From positions 1 through 34,316 of the forward strand of contig NZ_JAPZTZ010000033.1 in assembly GCF_027532945.1 (NCBI RefSeq): a DNA stretch of 34,316 bases. Direction: 5' to 3'. Within the stretch, counting starts at the first letter, position 1, and each line of letters begins with the position of its first letter. The notes under the pieces were generated by a model. The model saw nothing but the letters and a program-made list of their open reading frames with translations. It had not been told where the DNA came from and did no database searches. The stretch comes from Phreatobacter sp. (GTDB lineage: Bacteria > Pseudomonadota > Alphaproteobacteria > Rhizobiales > Phreatobacteraceae). The position numbers and the translations under genes were made by a program. This document shows positions 7,334 to 15,458 of this stretch, piece after piece.

Positions 7334-8274
7334 CAGGACGCGACCGTCGTCGCAAGGGCCGCCAGATCGACATTGGCGCCGCAGGCCAGGACGCCGACGC
7401 GCTCGCCCGGGGCGGGGCGATAGGCGCCCGAGGTGAGGGCCGCGAGCGCTGCCGCGCCGCCCGGTTCGCTCGCCGCCCGCAGGCCGAGCCAGAGCCGCTT
7501 CTGCGCCTCGCGGATGGCGTCGTCGGAGACGAGGACGACATGGTCCACATGGGCTGCGGCGGTGTCGTAGACGCGGGAGAAGACGTTGCGGGCGCCAAGC
7601 GAATCGGCGGCGACCGAGGCGACATCGACATCCACCGGCCCGCCGGCGGCGAGCGCCGCGTGCAGCGCGCGCGAGCCCTCCGGCTCGACGCCGACGACCT
7701 TCACCCGCCGCCCGAACCAGGTCGCGATGCCGCCGATCAGTCCGCCGCCGCCGACGGCGACGAGGACGGTGTCGAGCGGGCCGGCATCGGCCTCCCATTC
7801 GAGCCCGACCGTGCCCTGGCCCGCCATGGTCGGCCAGGCGTCATAGGCGTGGACCGAGTGCGCGCCGGTCTCGGCCGCAAAGGCCTCGCAGGCGGCCAGC
7901 GCCTCGGCATAGCGGGCGCCACCGACGACGAGGTCGGCGCCAGTCTCGCGGATGCGGGCGATCTTGGCGGGCGAGGAGATCTCGGGGACGAAGATGCGGG
8001 CGGGAATGCCGAGCGTCGCCGCGGCATGGGCGACGGCAATGCCGTGATTGCCGCCGGAGGCCGCACAGACGCCGGCCGCCGGCATGGTGCCGCCGAGCAG
8101 GGTGTTGAAGGCACCGCGGGCCTTGAACGTCCCGGTCACCTGCAGGAATTCGAGCTTCATCGCCACAGGCACCGGCGTGCCGAAGGTCTCGGCCGGGAGC
8201 ACCAGGGTCGGCGTGCGGCGAATATGGCCGGCAATGCGGGCATGGGCGGCGCGGATGTCGTCGGGCGTCAGCAT
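7333..8274 (-). CDS. PLP-dependent threonine/serine dehydratase
   Basis: A fold-type II PLP enzyme of 313 aa. The PLP Schiff-base lysine is K51 in TGTFKARGA, the substrate loop is ASGGNHG (72-78), and the phosphate-binding glycine loop is GGGGLIGG (175-182). It has no C-terminal ACT domain, so it resembles catabolic, unregulated threonine/serine dehydratases rather than biosynthetic IlvA. The reaction would be threonine to 2-oxobutyrate or serine to pyruvate plus ammonia. Exact substrate is open, and related racemases share these motifs. Confidence 0.85.
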   Translation of the reverse strand: MLTPDDIRAAHARIAGHIRRTPTLVLPAETFGTPVPVAMKLEFLQVTGTFKARGAFNTLLGGTMPAAGVCAASGGNHGIAVAHAAATLGIPARIFVPEISSPAKIARIRETGADLVVGGARYAEALAACEAFAAETGAHSVHAYDAWPTMAGQGTVGLEWEADAGPLDTVLVAVGGGGLIGGIATWFGRRVKVVGVEPEGSRALHAALAAGGPVDVDVASVAADSLGARNVFSRVYDTAAAHVDHVVLVSDDAIREAQKRLWLGLRAASEPGGAAALAALTSGAYRPAPGERVGVLACGANVDLAALATTVAS

Positions 8275-8322
8275 GGGTCTGTCCTTGGGAGCCGGGCACC
8301 GGAGCCCGGCCGGCGCGCCGGG

Positions 8323-9078
8323 TCAAGCCCAGATCGCAACGGGCAGGCCATGCGCATCGCGTAGCGGCGGATCGGGGAAGGGCCGCGCCGTGCCGGCGAG
8401 CAGCCGGCGGGCGACCCACGCATTCACCGCAGCGTCGAGCAGGTCGTCGGGCCCGGCGCCACGCGGCGGGGCGGCGAGCAGTGCCTCGGGAAAGCCGGCC
8501 GCGACCAGCAGCGCGCGGCGATAGGCGAGGCCCGGCGGGTGGGGGCGCGACTTCACCTTCTTCGGCTCCGGCACGGCCGCATCGCCGTTGAGCCGCCAGA
8601 AGGCGAGTTCGGGATGGACCTCGTGGACGCGGTCGAGAAGAGCGGGCGTGGCGCGCAGCAGGCGGTCGATCTCGCGAATCTTGGGAAAGAGGAAAAAGGC
8701 CTGTTTCGACACCTTGCGGGGCGGGTCGGAGGTCTCGAGCGCAAGCCGGCAGCACTCCCGATAGTCCTCCGCCTCGACCGCGGCGCGGGAGGGAACCGAA
8801 AAGACCGAGGACTGACGCTCGCCGAGCAGCGGGCGAACCAGCGTTTCAGGTCCCCGGCCGCCGGGTCCCGCCCGCTCGGGCAGGCCGATGGGCATGTCGA
8901 CGGCGATTTTTTCGACATCCGCGGTGAGATCGGCGAAATCGCGCGCTATCGTGACGCTCGGCGCAAGCGGACCCTCGGCGGCGATCGTCACGGCGATCCA
9001 GCCGGCGGGACATCCGTCGATGCCGCGCACCCGCCGCTCCCCGCCGGGAGTGGTCGTTCCCTCCGATGCGATGGTCAT
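8323..9078 (-). CDS. DUF429 domain protein (predicted RNase H-fold nuclease)
   Basis: The DUF429 hallmarks are present: GIDGCPAGW near the N-terminus with Asp21, AVDMPIGLPE with Asp61, and a C-terminal DDLLDAAVNAW, giving the acidic triad expected of an RNase H/RuvC-like fold. Biochemical function is not established for the family. As drawn, the ATG (9076-9078) overlaps the start of divergent mtgA at a shared CATG. Many relatives begin just before the GIDGCP strand, so the GTG at about 9030 is an alternative start that would leave a short intergenic gap. Confidence 0.82.
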   Translation of the reverse strand: MTIASEGTTTPGGERRVRGIDGCPAGWIAVTIAAEGPLAPSVTIARDFADLTADVEKIAVDMPIGLPERAGPGGRGPETLVRPLLGERQSSVFSVPSRAAVEAEDYRECCRLALETSDPPRKVSKQAFFLFPKIREIDRLLRATPALLDRVHEVHPELAFWRLNGDAAVPEPKKVKSRPHPPGLAYRRALLVAAGFPEALLAAPPRGAGPDDLLDAAVNAWVARRLLAGTARPFPDPPLRDAHGLPVAIWA

Positions 9079-9757
9079 GCTCCGCTTCCTCCGCCGCCTG
9101 GTCCTCGTCGGCCTTGTCCTTGCCCTGACGCCCCTCGTCCTGGCGCTGGTCTATACGGTGGTGACGCCGATCTCGACCCGAATGGTCTGGCGCATGGTGA
9201 CGCTGCAGGGCTACACGCGCACCATCGTGCCGCTCGACCAGGTGGCGCGCGCGGTCCCGGCCGTGCTCATCGCCTCGGAAGACGGCCAGTTCTGCCGCCA
9301 TCGCGGCGTCGACTGGCGCGAGCTCCTCGCGGTGATCGACGACGAAGACGGGCCGAGCCGGGGCGCGTCCACCCTGCCGATGCAGGTCGCGCGCAACCTC
9401 TTCCTCTGGCAGGGCGACACCGGGCCGACGGCGATCCTCCGCAAGGGGCTCGAAATCCCGCTCGCCCTGATGATCGACCTCGTCTGGTCGAAACGGCGGA
9501 TGATGGAGATCTATCTTAACGTCGCCGAATGGGGCCCGGGCGGCGAGTTCGGCATCGAAGCCGGGGCGCAGCGGGCCTTCGGCAAGCCGGCCGCACGGCT
9601 GACCACGGGCGAGGCGGCCCTCCTCGTCTCCATCCTGCCGAACCCGATCCGCCGCGATGCCCGGGCGCCGGGACCGGGGGTGCGGCGCAAGGCGGCGATC
9701 ATCACCCGCCGGGCGGGTGCCGCAGACCTGTCCTGCCTCAGGCTGCGGGACAACTGA
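9071..9757 (+). CDS. mtgA: Monofunctional biosynthetic peptidoglycan transglycosylase
   Basis: A GT51 glycosyltransferase that polymerises lipid II into glycan strands at the outer face of the inner membrane. The 228-aa protein has one N-terminal membrane anchor (about residues 8-30). The catalytic motif ASEDGQF (Glu70) is followed by RGAST-LPMQ-ARNLFLW and EIYLNVAEWG with the second conserved Glu. There is no transpeptidase domain, so this is MtgA rather than a class A PBP. ATGs at 9071 and 9077 are both possible, and the start region overlaps the start of the divergent DUF429 gene. Confidence 0.92.
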   Translation: MVMLRFLRRLVLVGLVLALTPLVLALVYTVVTPISTRMVWRMVTLQGYTRTIVPLDQVARAVPAVLIASEDGQFCRHRGVDWRELLAVIDDEDGPSRGASTLPMQVARNLFLWQGDTGPTAILRKGLEIPLALMIDLVWSKRRMMEIYLNVAEWGPGGEFGIEAGAQRAFGKPAARLTTGEAALLVSILPNPIRRDARAPGPGVRRKAAIITRRAGAADLSCLRLRDN

Positions 9758-9800
9758 CGGCGAGTGGACGAGCGCACGGTTTCGCGTTTCAAATCGGCCC

Positions 9801-10511
9801 ATGGTTCCTGCCCTCCTTCTCCTTGCCGCCATCGCCATCCCGGCGCCCGCCATCGCCCAGGCCCCCGCCACCCAATCCGAGGCGGCGCTGGTGGAGCGCG
9901 CCGTCGGCCCCTGGGAGCTGTCGAACCCGTCGGGCAGCCGCAAATGCGGCGTGACCTTCCGCGCCGAGCGGGCAGGGCCTGGACGCGGCCTGACGCTCGC
10001 CGAGGGCTGCGCTGCCGCCTTCCCGGCGGTCGCCAATGTCGCGGCCTGGTCGGTGGCGCCGACCGGAGCCATCCGCTGGCTCGACCGTGCGGGACAGCCG
10101 GCCTTCGATTTCGAGGAGACCGAGGTCGGCATTTTCGAATCGCTCCGGGCCGGCGATCCCACCGTCTATTTCCTCACCAATCTCGGGATCGCCGGGCGCG
10201 CCCTGCCCACGGCGGACGATGTCGCCGGCGGCTGGAGCCTTGGCCAGCCCACCGGCCGCGCCCTGTGCAGTCTCGGCCTGAAGCAGGAGCTGGCGGCGGA
10301 TGCGGGTGCCCTGGAGCAGCGCTTTGCCCTCGATGTCGCCAGCGGCTGCGAGCGATCGGTCGCCGCGCTCGGCCTCACCTCCTGGCGGCTGGATCGCGAG
10401 ATCCTCGTCATCCTCGGCAAGGGCGGCACCCTGTCCTTCCGCCGCGAGGATGGCGGGCGCTGGGTAAAGACGCCCGCCGACAACCGGCCGCTGGTGCTCA
10501 CCCGGCCCTGA
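9801..10511 (+). CDS. AprI/Inh-family metalloprotease inhibitor-like protein with two tandem domains
   Basis: A 236-aa secreted protein. Residues 1-20 are a signal peptide (MVPALLLLAAIAIPAPAIAQ). Two similar beta-barrel units follow. The first (about 31-110) opens VGPWELSNPSGSRKCGVTF and the second (about 130-230) opens AGGWSLGQPTGRALCSLGL. Each has one Cys at the start and one mid-domain (LAEGCAAAFP, VASGCERSV), as in the single-domain periplasmic inhibitors of serralysin-type proteases. No serralysin gene is in the window. The start codon follows mtgA by 43 bp and has no strong ribosome-binding site. The target is unknown. Confidence 0.72.
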   Translation: MVPALLLLAAIAIPAPAIAQAPATQSEAALVERAVGPWELSNPSGSRKCGVTFRAERAGPGRGLTLAEGCAAAFPAVANVAAWSVAPTGAIRWLDRAGQPAFDFEETEVGIFESLRAGDPTVYFLTNLGIAGRALPTADDVAGGWSLGQPTGRALCSLGLKQELAADAGALEQRFALDVASGCERSVAALGLTSWRLDREILVILGKGGTLSFRREDGGRWVKTPADNRPLVLTRP

Positions 10512-10551
10512 CGCCCCTGCCCGAAATGGGGAGTGGCATTCGTCCCGCCGA

Positions 10552-10568
10552 TTTCGTCCACTGAAACG
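10552..10568. promoter_or_regulatory. Palindromic site A, candidate operator shared with 17766-17782
   Basis: TTTCGTCCACTGAAACG contains TTTC-N7-GAAA dyad symmetry and lies about 40 bp upstream of the crotonase-family start. It matches site B (17766-17782) at 14 of 17 positions; only the three central bases differ. No other copy was found by eye in the window. The GTTTC/GAAAC half-sites resemble those used by TetR-type fatty-acid regulators, but the cognate regulator is not identified. Confidence 0.45.
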
Positions 10569-10597
10569 ATGCTTCGTCCGGCGGAACCGGACGCATC
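10568..10597 (+). promoter_or_regulatory. Hairpin in the leader of the crotonase-family gene
   Basis: CGTCCGG (10575-10581), CGGAA and CCGGACG (10587-10593) form a perfect 7-bp stem, extended by GATG/CATC with a 3-nt bulge. It sits immediately 5' of the GGGAGA ribosome-binding site. It could be a second operator or an mRNA structure affecting translation; there is no T tract, so it is not a classical terminator. Confidence 0.35.
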
Positions 10598-10609
10598 GGG
10601 AGAATGGAC

Positions 10610-11398
10610 ATGAGCGAGGGTGCCGGCGAATCGGTCCGGGTGGAGAGGACGGGGGCGGTCGCCACCCTCATCCTCAACGAGCCGAAGTCGATGAACGCCA
10701 TGTCGGTGGGCATCAAGGCGGGGATCGAGACACATCTGCCGGGCCTGCTCGCCGATCCGGCAGTGCGGGCGATCGTCATCACCGGCACGGGCAAGGCGTT
10801 TTGCGCCGGCGGTGACATCCGCTCCATGGACGACCGGGCGACGCTGTCGGTGAAGACGCGAATGACCCGCACCTATCGCTGGCTTATCCCACTCCTCACT
10901 GCCGACAAGCCGATCATCGCCGCGGTGAATGGCGCTGCGGCCGGCGCCGGCCTGTCGCTGGCGCTCACCGCCGACCTCATCGTCGCGGCGCGCGACGCCC
11001 GGTTCAAGGCGGGCTTTTCGGGCCTCGGAGCGGTGGCCGACCTCGGCCTCGCCTACACCCTCCCAAGGGCCGTCGGCTTCCAGCGCGCCAGCGACATCCT
11101 GCTCACCAACCGCGAGGTCGGCGCCGAGGAAGCCCATGCCATGGGGCTGGTTGCCCGCCTTGCCGAACCGGATGCGCTGATGACGGCGGCGATGGAGCTG
11201 GCCCGGGCGCTAGCGGCCGGGCCGACCGTCTCCCTCGGCCTCACCAAGCGACTGATGCGCCGCGCCTATGAACTGCCGATCGAGGGTTTCCTCGAGCAGG
11301 AGGCCATGTCCCAGGTGGTCGCCTTCGGCAGCGAGGATTTCGACGAGGGCGTCAGCGCCTTCAAGGCCAAGCGCAAGCCAGACTTCAAGGGCCGCTGA
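10610..11398 (+). CDS. Enoyl-CoA hydratase/isomerase (crotonase) family protein
   Basis: A crotonase-fold enzyme (262 aa from 10610). It has the oxyanion-hole segments FCAGGDIRSM and NGAAAGAGLSLAL, and the family's AVGFQRASDILL...EAHAMGLV. At the positions of the two hydratase glutamates it has FSGLGAVADLGLAYTLP, with an Asp at the second and no Glu at the first. That pattern is seen in PaaG-type isomerases, so double-bond isomerisation may be its role. The GGAG sequence at 10599-10602 gives good spacing for the ATG at 10610 but almost none for the ATG at 10604. It begins the catabolic cluster and lies 21 bp before the SDR gene. Confidence 0.88.
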   Translation: MSEGAGESVRVERTGAVATLILNEPKSMNAMSVGIKAGIETHLPGLLADPAVRAIVITGTGKAFCAGGDIRSMDDRATLSVKTRMTRTYRWLIPLLTADKPIIAAVNGAAAGAGLSLALTADLIVAARDARFKAGFSGLGAVADLGLAYTLPRAVGFQRASDILLTNREVGAEEAHAMGLVARLAEPDALMTAAMELARALAAGPTVSLGLTKRLMRRAYELPIEGFLEQEAMSQVVAFGSEDFDEGVSAFKAKRKPDFKGR

Positions 11399-11419
11399 GA
11401 GCCCGCGGGGAGAGACGCG

Positions 11420-12307
11420 ATGACGACCATGTTCAAGGACGGCCTTCTCGCCGGCAAGCGCATCCTGGTGACCGGCGGCGGCACCGGCCTGGGCCGGGAG
11501 ATGGCGGAAGACTACCTCCGGCTCGGCGCGACAGTGCATATCTGCGGGCGGCGCAAGGGCGTGCTCGACGACACGGCAAGAGAGCTGATGGACCGGCATG
11601 GCGGCCAGGTGCACACCCATTCGGTCGATATCCGCGTTGCCCAGGCGGTGGAGGAGATGATCGAGGAGATCTTCGCCATGGGGCCGCTGACCGGCCTCGT
11701 CAACAACGCCGCCGGCAACTTCATCAGCCCGACCAAGGACCTCTCGCCGCGCGGCTTCGACGCGATTGCAGGGATCGTCTTCCACGGCTCGTTCTATGTG
11801 ACGCTCGCCTGCGGCAAGCGCTGGATCGCCGGCGGCCACAAGGCTTCGGTCATCTCCATCCTGACGACCTGGGTGTGGAACGGTGGGCCCTTCACCGTGC
11901 CCTCCGCCATGTCCAAGGCCGGCATCAACGTGATGACCCAGTCGCTTGCCGCCGAATGGGGTCGCTACGGCATCCGCCTCAATGCCATCGCGCCGGGCCC
12001 CTTCCCGACCAAGGGCGCCTGGGAGCGGCTCAATCCGGGCCTTGCGGCCGAGCAGGACAAGGGCCGCCAGGGCAGCCCCATGGGCCGCAACGGCGAGATG
12101 CACGAGCTGAAGAACCTCGCGACCTTCCTCATGGCGGATGGCTGCGAGTACCTGACCGGCCAGACCATCGCCATCGACGGGGCGCGCTACAACGCCACGG
12201 GCGGCAATTTCTACGATCTGTCGAGGCTCTCGGACGGCGAATGGCAGGCGATGGCGGAGATGATCCGGTCCGCCAACGACAAGGACAAGGCGCAGCGCAG
12301 CGTTTGA
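11420..12307 (+). CDS. SDR-family oxidoreductase, 2,4-dienoyl-CoA reductase-like
   Basis: A 295-aa Rossmann-fold enzyme with the NADP-binding glycine motif TGGGTGLG (18-25), NNAAGNF, and the C-terminal GARYNATGG segment. The usual YxxxK tyrosine is replaced by Ser (S-A-M-S-K-A-G), which is the pattern of the 2,4-dienoyl-CoA reductase branch. The reaction would be NADPH-dependent reduction of a dienoyl-CoA, or a related 3-oxo/enoyl step. A GGGGAGAG ribosome-binding site precedes the ATG. It is in the same transcription unit as the crotonase gene, consistent with degradation of an unsaturated acyl-CoA. Confidence 0.85.
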   Translation: MTTMFKDGLLAGKRILVTGGGTGLGREMAEDYLRLGATVHICGRRKGVLDDTARELMDRHGGQVHTHSVDIRVAQAVEEMIEEIFAMGPLTGLVNNAAGNFISPTKDLSPRGFDAIAGIVFHGSFYVTLACGKRWIAGGHKASVISILTTWVWNGGPFTVPSAMSKAGINVMTQSLAAEWGRYGIRLNAIAPGPFPTKGAWERLNPGLAAEQDKGRQGSPMGRNGEMHELKNLATFLMADGCEYLTGQTIAIDGARYNATGGNFYDLSRLSDGEWQAMAEMIRSANDKDKAQRSV

Positions 12308-12395
12308 CCCCCACCAGGGGACAGGCGGCGAGCTTTGTGGTGTTATCGCGCCGTTCCGGACCGGCCACGGCCCTCCGGGAGTTCAGGAAGCCCTT

Positions 12396-13217
12396 ATGCC
12401 GTCGTTCGAACCCGTCATCGCGCTGTCCCGCGGCCTCGAAATCCTCCGCGTGCTGAATGCCGAACGGCGGTCCACGGTCGGCTCGCTGCACAAGGCGACG
12501 GGCCTCAACAAGGCGACCATCGTGCGCATGCTCGAGACGCTGGAGCATGAGGGCTACGTCATGCGCGACGCGGCGCGGTCGGAATATCTGCCGACCGGGC
12601 GCTGCCTGCTGCTCTCCCACGGCTATGACCAGCATCTGTGGATCGGCGGCGTCGCCGAGCCGATCATGCACGAGTTCCGCAAGCAGATCGGCTGGCCCTC
12701 CGACATCGCCATCTTCGACCGCGACGCGATGATCGTCGCCCAGACGACGCGCGAGCCGGGCTCCATGCTGTTCAGCCGCCGCCCCGGCTTCCGCTTCCCG
12801 CTGCTCTCGACCTCCATGGGCCGGGCCTATCTCGCCTTCTGCCCGCCGGAGCAGCAGGAACGGATCATCTCCCTGCTCGCCGCCATTCCGGGGAAGTCCA
12901 CCGATCTCGCCCGCCAGCCGAAGAAGCTCGCCCAGCTCCTCGCCGAGGTGCGCGAGAAGGGCTATGCGCTGATGGACGACAGCTACAGCCAGCACGTCTT
13001 CGACGGGCGCGTCTGGGCCATGGGCGTGCCGGTGCGCGACGGTGACGAGGTCTTCGCCTCCATCAACATCATGATGCTGCACGGGGTCATCAGCGTGGAA
13101 GACGCAGTGAAGGGCTTCCTCGGACCGCTGCAGGAGACCGCCGCACAGATCGCCGCCGCCCTCACCGACAAGTTCCGCGCCACGCTCTGGGCTCCGGGAG
13201 GCGCCAAGGCCGATTGA
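12396..13217 (+). CDS. IclR-family transcriptional regulator
   Basis: A 273-aa regulator with an N-terminal winged HTH (about residues 8-68: ALSRGLEILRVLN ... TGLNKATIVRMLETLEHEGYV) and a C-terminal IclR effector-binding domain (about 85-255, including PLLSTSMGRAYLAF and ASINIMM). IclR proteins control catabolic operons and respond to small acids or CoA-pathway intermediates. It is codirectional with the SDR gene (88 bp gap) and with the TctC genes that follow, so it probably controls the surrounding acid-catabolism and uptake genes. An AGGAA ribosome-binding site precedes the ATG. Confidence 0.92.
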   Translation: MPSFEPVIALSRGLEILRVLNAERRSTVGSLHKATGLNKATIVRMLETLEHEGYVMRDAARSEYLPTGRCLLLSHGYDQHLWIGGVAEPIMHEFRKQIGWPSDIAIFDRDAMIVAQTTREPGSMLFSRRPGFRFPLLSTSMGRAYLAFCPPEQQERIISLLAAIPGKSTDLARQPKKLAQLLAEVREKGYALMDDSYSQHVFDGRVWAMGVPVRDGDEVFASINIMMLHGVISVEDAVKGFLGPLQETAAQIAAALTDKFRATLWAPGGAKAD

Positions 13218-13359
13218 CGATCGAGTTCCACATCAGAAAGCCGGTTTTCGCGGGTTTGACCGGTCCTGTCGGCCGTGACAGCATCGCATCAGGTCGCAAG
13301 ATCCAAAGGGTGAAAACACCCACGAGGCCCCGCCTCGGCCCATGTCCAGAGGAAGCCCC

Positions 13360-14343
13360 ATGCCGTTGTCCATCACCCGCCGCGGCCTGATCGCCGCCAG
13401 TGCAGGGGCCGTCGCCGCGCCCGGCCTGCTCAAGGCCCAGGGCACCTGGCCGAACCGCCCCGTCCGCATTCTCTGCGCCTTCCCCGCCGGGGGCATCACC
13501 GACGGCTATGCCCGCGCCTATGGCGACTACATCGCCCAGAAGAGCGGCCAGACGGTCGTCGTCGAGAATCGCGTCGGCGCCGGCGGCGGGATTGCCGCGC
13601 AGGCGCTGAAAAGCGCGCCGGACGATGGGCACACGCTGATGATCACCATCTCGTCGACCATGCTGGGCAACCGGGTCATGTTCAAGAACCTGCCCTACGA
13701 CCCGGACAAGGACTTCTCGTTCCTGGCGATCATGTCGACAGGCCACCTGCCACTGGTGGCGCAAAAGGCAACGGGCGCCAAGACCATTGCGGAATTCGTC
13801 GAATTCGCGCGGAAAAACCGCACCAGCTTCGGCTCCTACGCGGCCGGCTCCTTCGCCCATATCGTCGGCGCCGAACTGAACCGTCGCTTCAGCCTCGACA
13901 TGACCATTGTCCATTATCGCGGCGAGGCGCCGATGTGGCAGGACCTGCTGACCGGCAACAGCGCGGTGGCGATGGGCAGCTACACCGCCGCGAAGGGCGT
14001 GCTCGACACGGGCGCGGGCACCGCCATCGCCGTGCCGACCGCCAAGCGCATGTCGACGCTGCCCAATGTCGCCACCTATGCCGAGCAGGGCCTCACCGAC
14101 CCGGTTTTCGACCTGATGAGCTGGGCCGGTTTCTTCGGCAAGGCCTCGATGCCGGCGGAGATGGTGCAGCAGATTTCGGACCTGATGGTTGAAGCCGGCA
14201 AGACCGAGCGGATCCGCAACCTCACCGCCACCTTCGGGATCGATGATACGGCGCAGGACCATCGGTTCTTCCGCCACATCTACGAGACGCAAGGCCCCAT
14301 CTGGCTCGATCACCTGAACCGGCTCGGCGTCACGCCGAGCTAA
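13360..14343 (+). CDS. Bug/TctC-family tripartite tricarboxylate transporter substrate-binding protein (copy 1)
   Basis: A periplasmic binding protein of the TctC/Bug family. It has a Tat-like signal (SITRRGLIAASAGAVAAP) and the family landmarks FPAGGITD, VVENRVGAGGGIAAQ, YDPDKDF and GEAPMWQDLLTG. The ligand is normally a carboxylate held through two water molecules. I use the ATG at 13360, which has AGAGGA upstream; the ATG at 13342 lacks a site. The membrane partners TctA/TctB are not in the window. Its product is roughly two-thirds identical by eye to the next gene's. Confidence 0.9.
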   Translation: MPLSITRRGLIAASAGAVAAPGLLKAQGTWPNRPVRILCAFPAGGITDGYARAYGDYIAQKSGQTVVVENRVGAGGGIAAQALKSAPDDGHTLMITISSTMLGNRVMFKNLPYDPDKDFSFLAIMSTGHLPLVAQKATGAKTIAEFVEFARKNRTSFGSYAAGSFAHIVGAELNRRFSLDMTIVHYRGEAPMWQDLLTGNSAVAMGSYTAAKGVLDTGAGTAIAVPTAKRMSTLPNVATYAEQGLTDPVFDLMSWAGFFGKASMPAEMVQQISDLMVEAGKTERIRNLTATFGIDDTAQDHRFFRHIYETQGPIWLDHLNRLGVTPS

Positions 14344-14453
14344 ACCACCCTGACGATTGGTCACAGGGCGAGGCGGCTGCCTGCGGTCCTAGACTGCGAC
14401 GACCTGACCGAGCGGGACACAGAAGCCCGCGCGAATCACGAGGAATACGCACC

Positions 14454-15443
14454 ATGAGCCTGTTGATCTCTCGCCGCGGCATCGTCGCCGCCAGCGCCGT
14501 CCTGCCCCTCGCCGCCCCTGGCATCCTGCGCGCGCAAGGGGCGGCCTGGCCGACCAAGCCGCTGCGCATCATCTGCGCCTTCCCGGCCGGCGGCATCACC
14601 GATGCCTTCGCCCGCGCCTATGGCGAGTATATCGGCCAGAAGAGCGGCCAGACCGTCGTGGTGGAGAACCGCCCCGGTGCCGGCGGCGGCATCGCCGCGC
14701 AGGCGATGAAGTCGGCGCCGGACGACGCCCACACCATCATGATCACCATCTCGACGACGCTGTTCGGCAACCGCGTCATGTTCAAGAGCCTCGCCTACGA
14801 CCCCGACAAGGATTTCTCGCTGCTGGCGCTGCTGCCGACGGGAAGCCTGCCGCTGGTCGCCGCCAAGGCGACGGGCGCGAGCAACATCGCCCAGTTCGTC
14901 GACTATGCCCGCAAGAACCGGATCAGCTTCGGCTCCTATGCGGCGGGATCCATGGCGCACATCGTCTGCAACAAGCTGAACCAGCAGTTCGGTCTCGACA
15001 TGACGGTGGTGAACTACCGCGGCGAGGCGCCGATGTGGCAGGACGTGCTGACCGGCAACAGCCAGATCGCGCTCGGCAGCTTCACCGCTGCCAAGGCGGT
15101 GCTCGACGCCAATGCCGGCACGGCCATCGCCATCCCCTCGACGCGGCGGATGCGGGTGCTGCCGAACGCCCAGACCTTCCAGGAGCAGGGCCTCGACAAT
15201 CCGGTCTTCCGGCTGCTCAGCTGGGTCGGCTTCCTCGGCACGTCCTCCATCCCGCAGCCCATGGTCGAGACGATCTCGAACCTGATGCTGGAGGCGGCGC
15301 GCACCGAGCGCATCCAGAAGCTCAACGAGACCTTCGGCATCGACGATCCCGTGCTCGGCCATGCCGATTTCAAGCGAATCTACGACACCGAGGGCCCTGT
15401 CTGGATCGAGAACGTCAGGGCGCTGGGGCTGACGCCGGCGTGA
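14454..15443 (+). CDS. Bug/TctC-family substrate-binding protein (copy 2)
   Basis: A 329-aa tandem paralog of the preceding gene. It aligns almost without gaps after the signal peptide and shares FPAGGITD, QKSGQTVVVENR, GAGGGIAAQ, YDPDKDFS, FGSYAAGS and YRGEAPMWQD. The signal ISRRGIVAASAVLPLAAP is again twin-arginine-like. The differences cluster in the second half, which suggests duplication followed by ligand divergence. An AGGAA precedes the ATG. The 110-bp gap after copy 1 contains no obvious terminator. It is convergent with the MaoC gene 15 bp away. Confidence 0.9.
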   Translation: MSLLISRRGIVAASAVLPLAAPGILRAQGAAWPTKPLRIICAFPAGGITDAFARAYGEYIGQKSGQTVVVENRPGAGGGIAAQAMKSAPDDAHTIMITISTTLFGNRVMFKSLAYDPDKDFSLLALLPTGSLPLVAAKATGASNIAQFVDYARKNRISFGSYAAGSMAHIVCNKLNQQFGLDMTVVNYRGEAPMWQDVLTGNSQIALGSFTAAKAVLDANAGTAIAIPSTRRMRVLPNAQTFQEQGLDNPVFRLLSWVGFLGTSSIPQPMVETISNLMLEAARTERIQKLNETFGIDDPVLGHADFKRIYDTEGPVWIENVRALGLTPA

Positions 15444-15458
15444 TGACCGCGAGCCGCG

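Noticed and set aside
6817-8364. A 515-codon plus-strand frame across DUF4175 and the dehydratase
   Set aside because: Both minus-strand genes are recognisable and full length; this frame spans their intergenic gap with no domain.
10604-10609. Use of the ATG at 10604 as start of the crotonase-family gene
   Set aside because: The ribosome-binding sequence ends one base before it; the ATG at 10610 has normal spacing.
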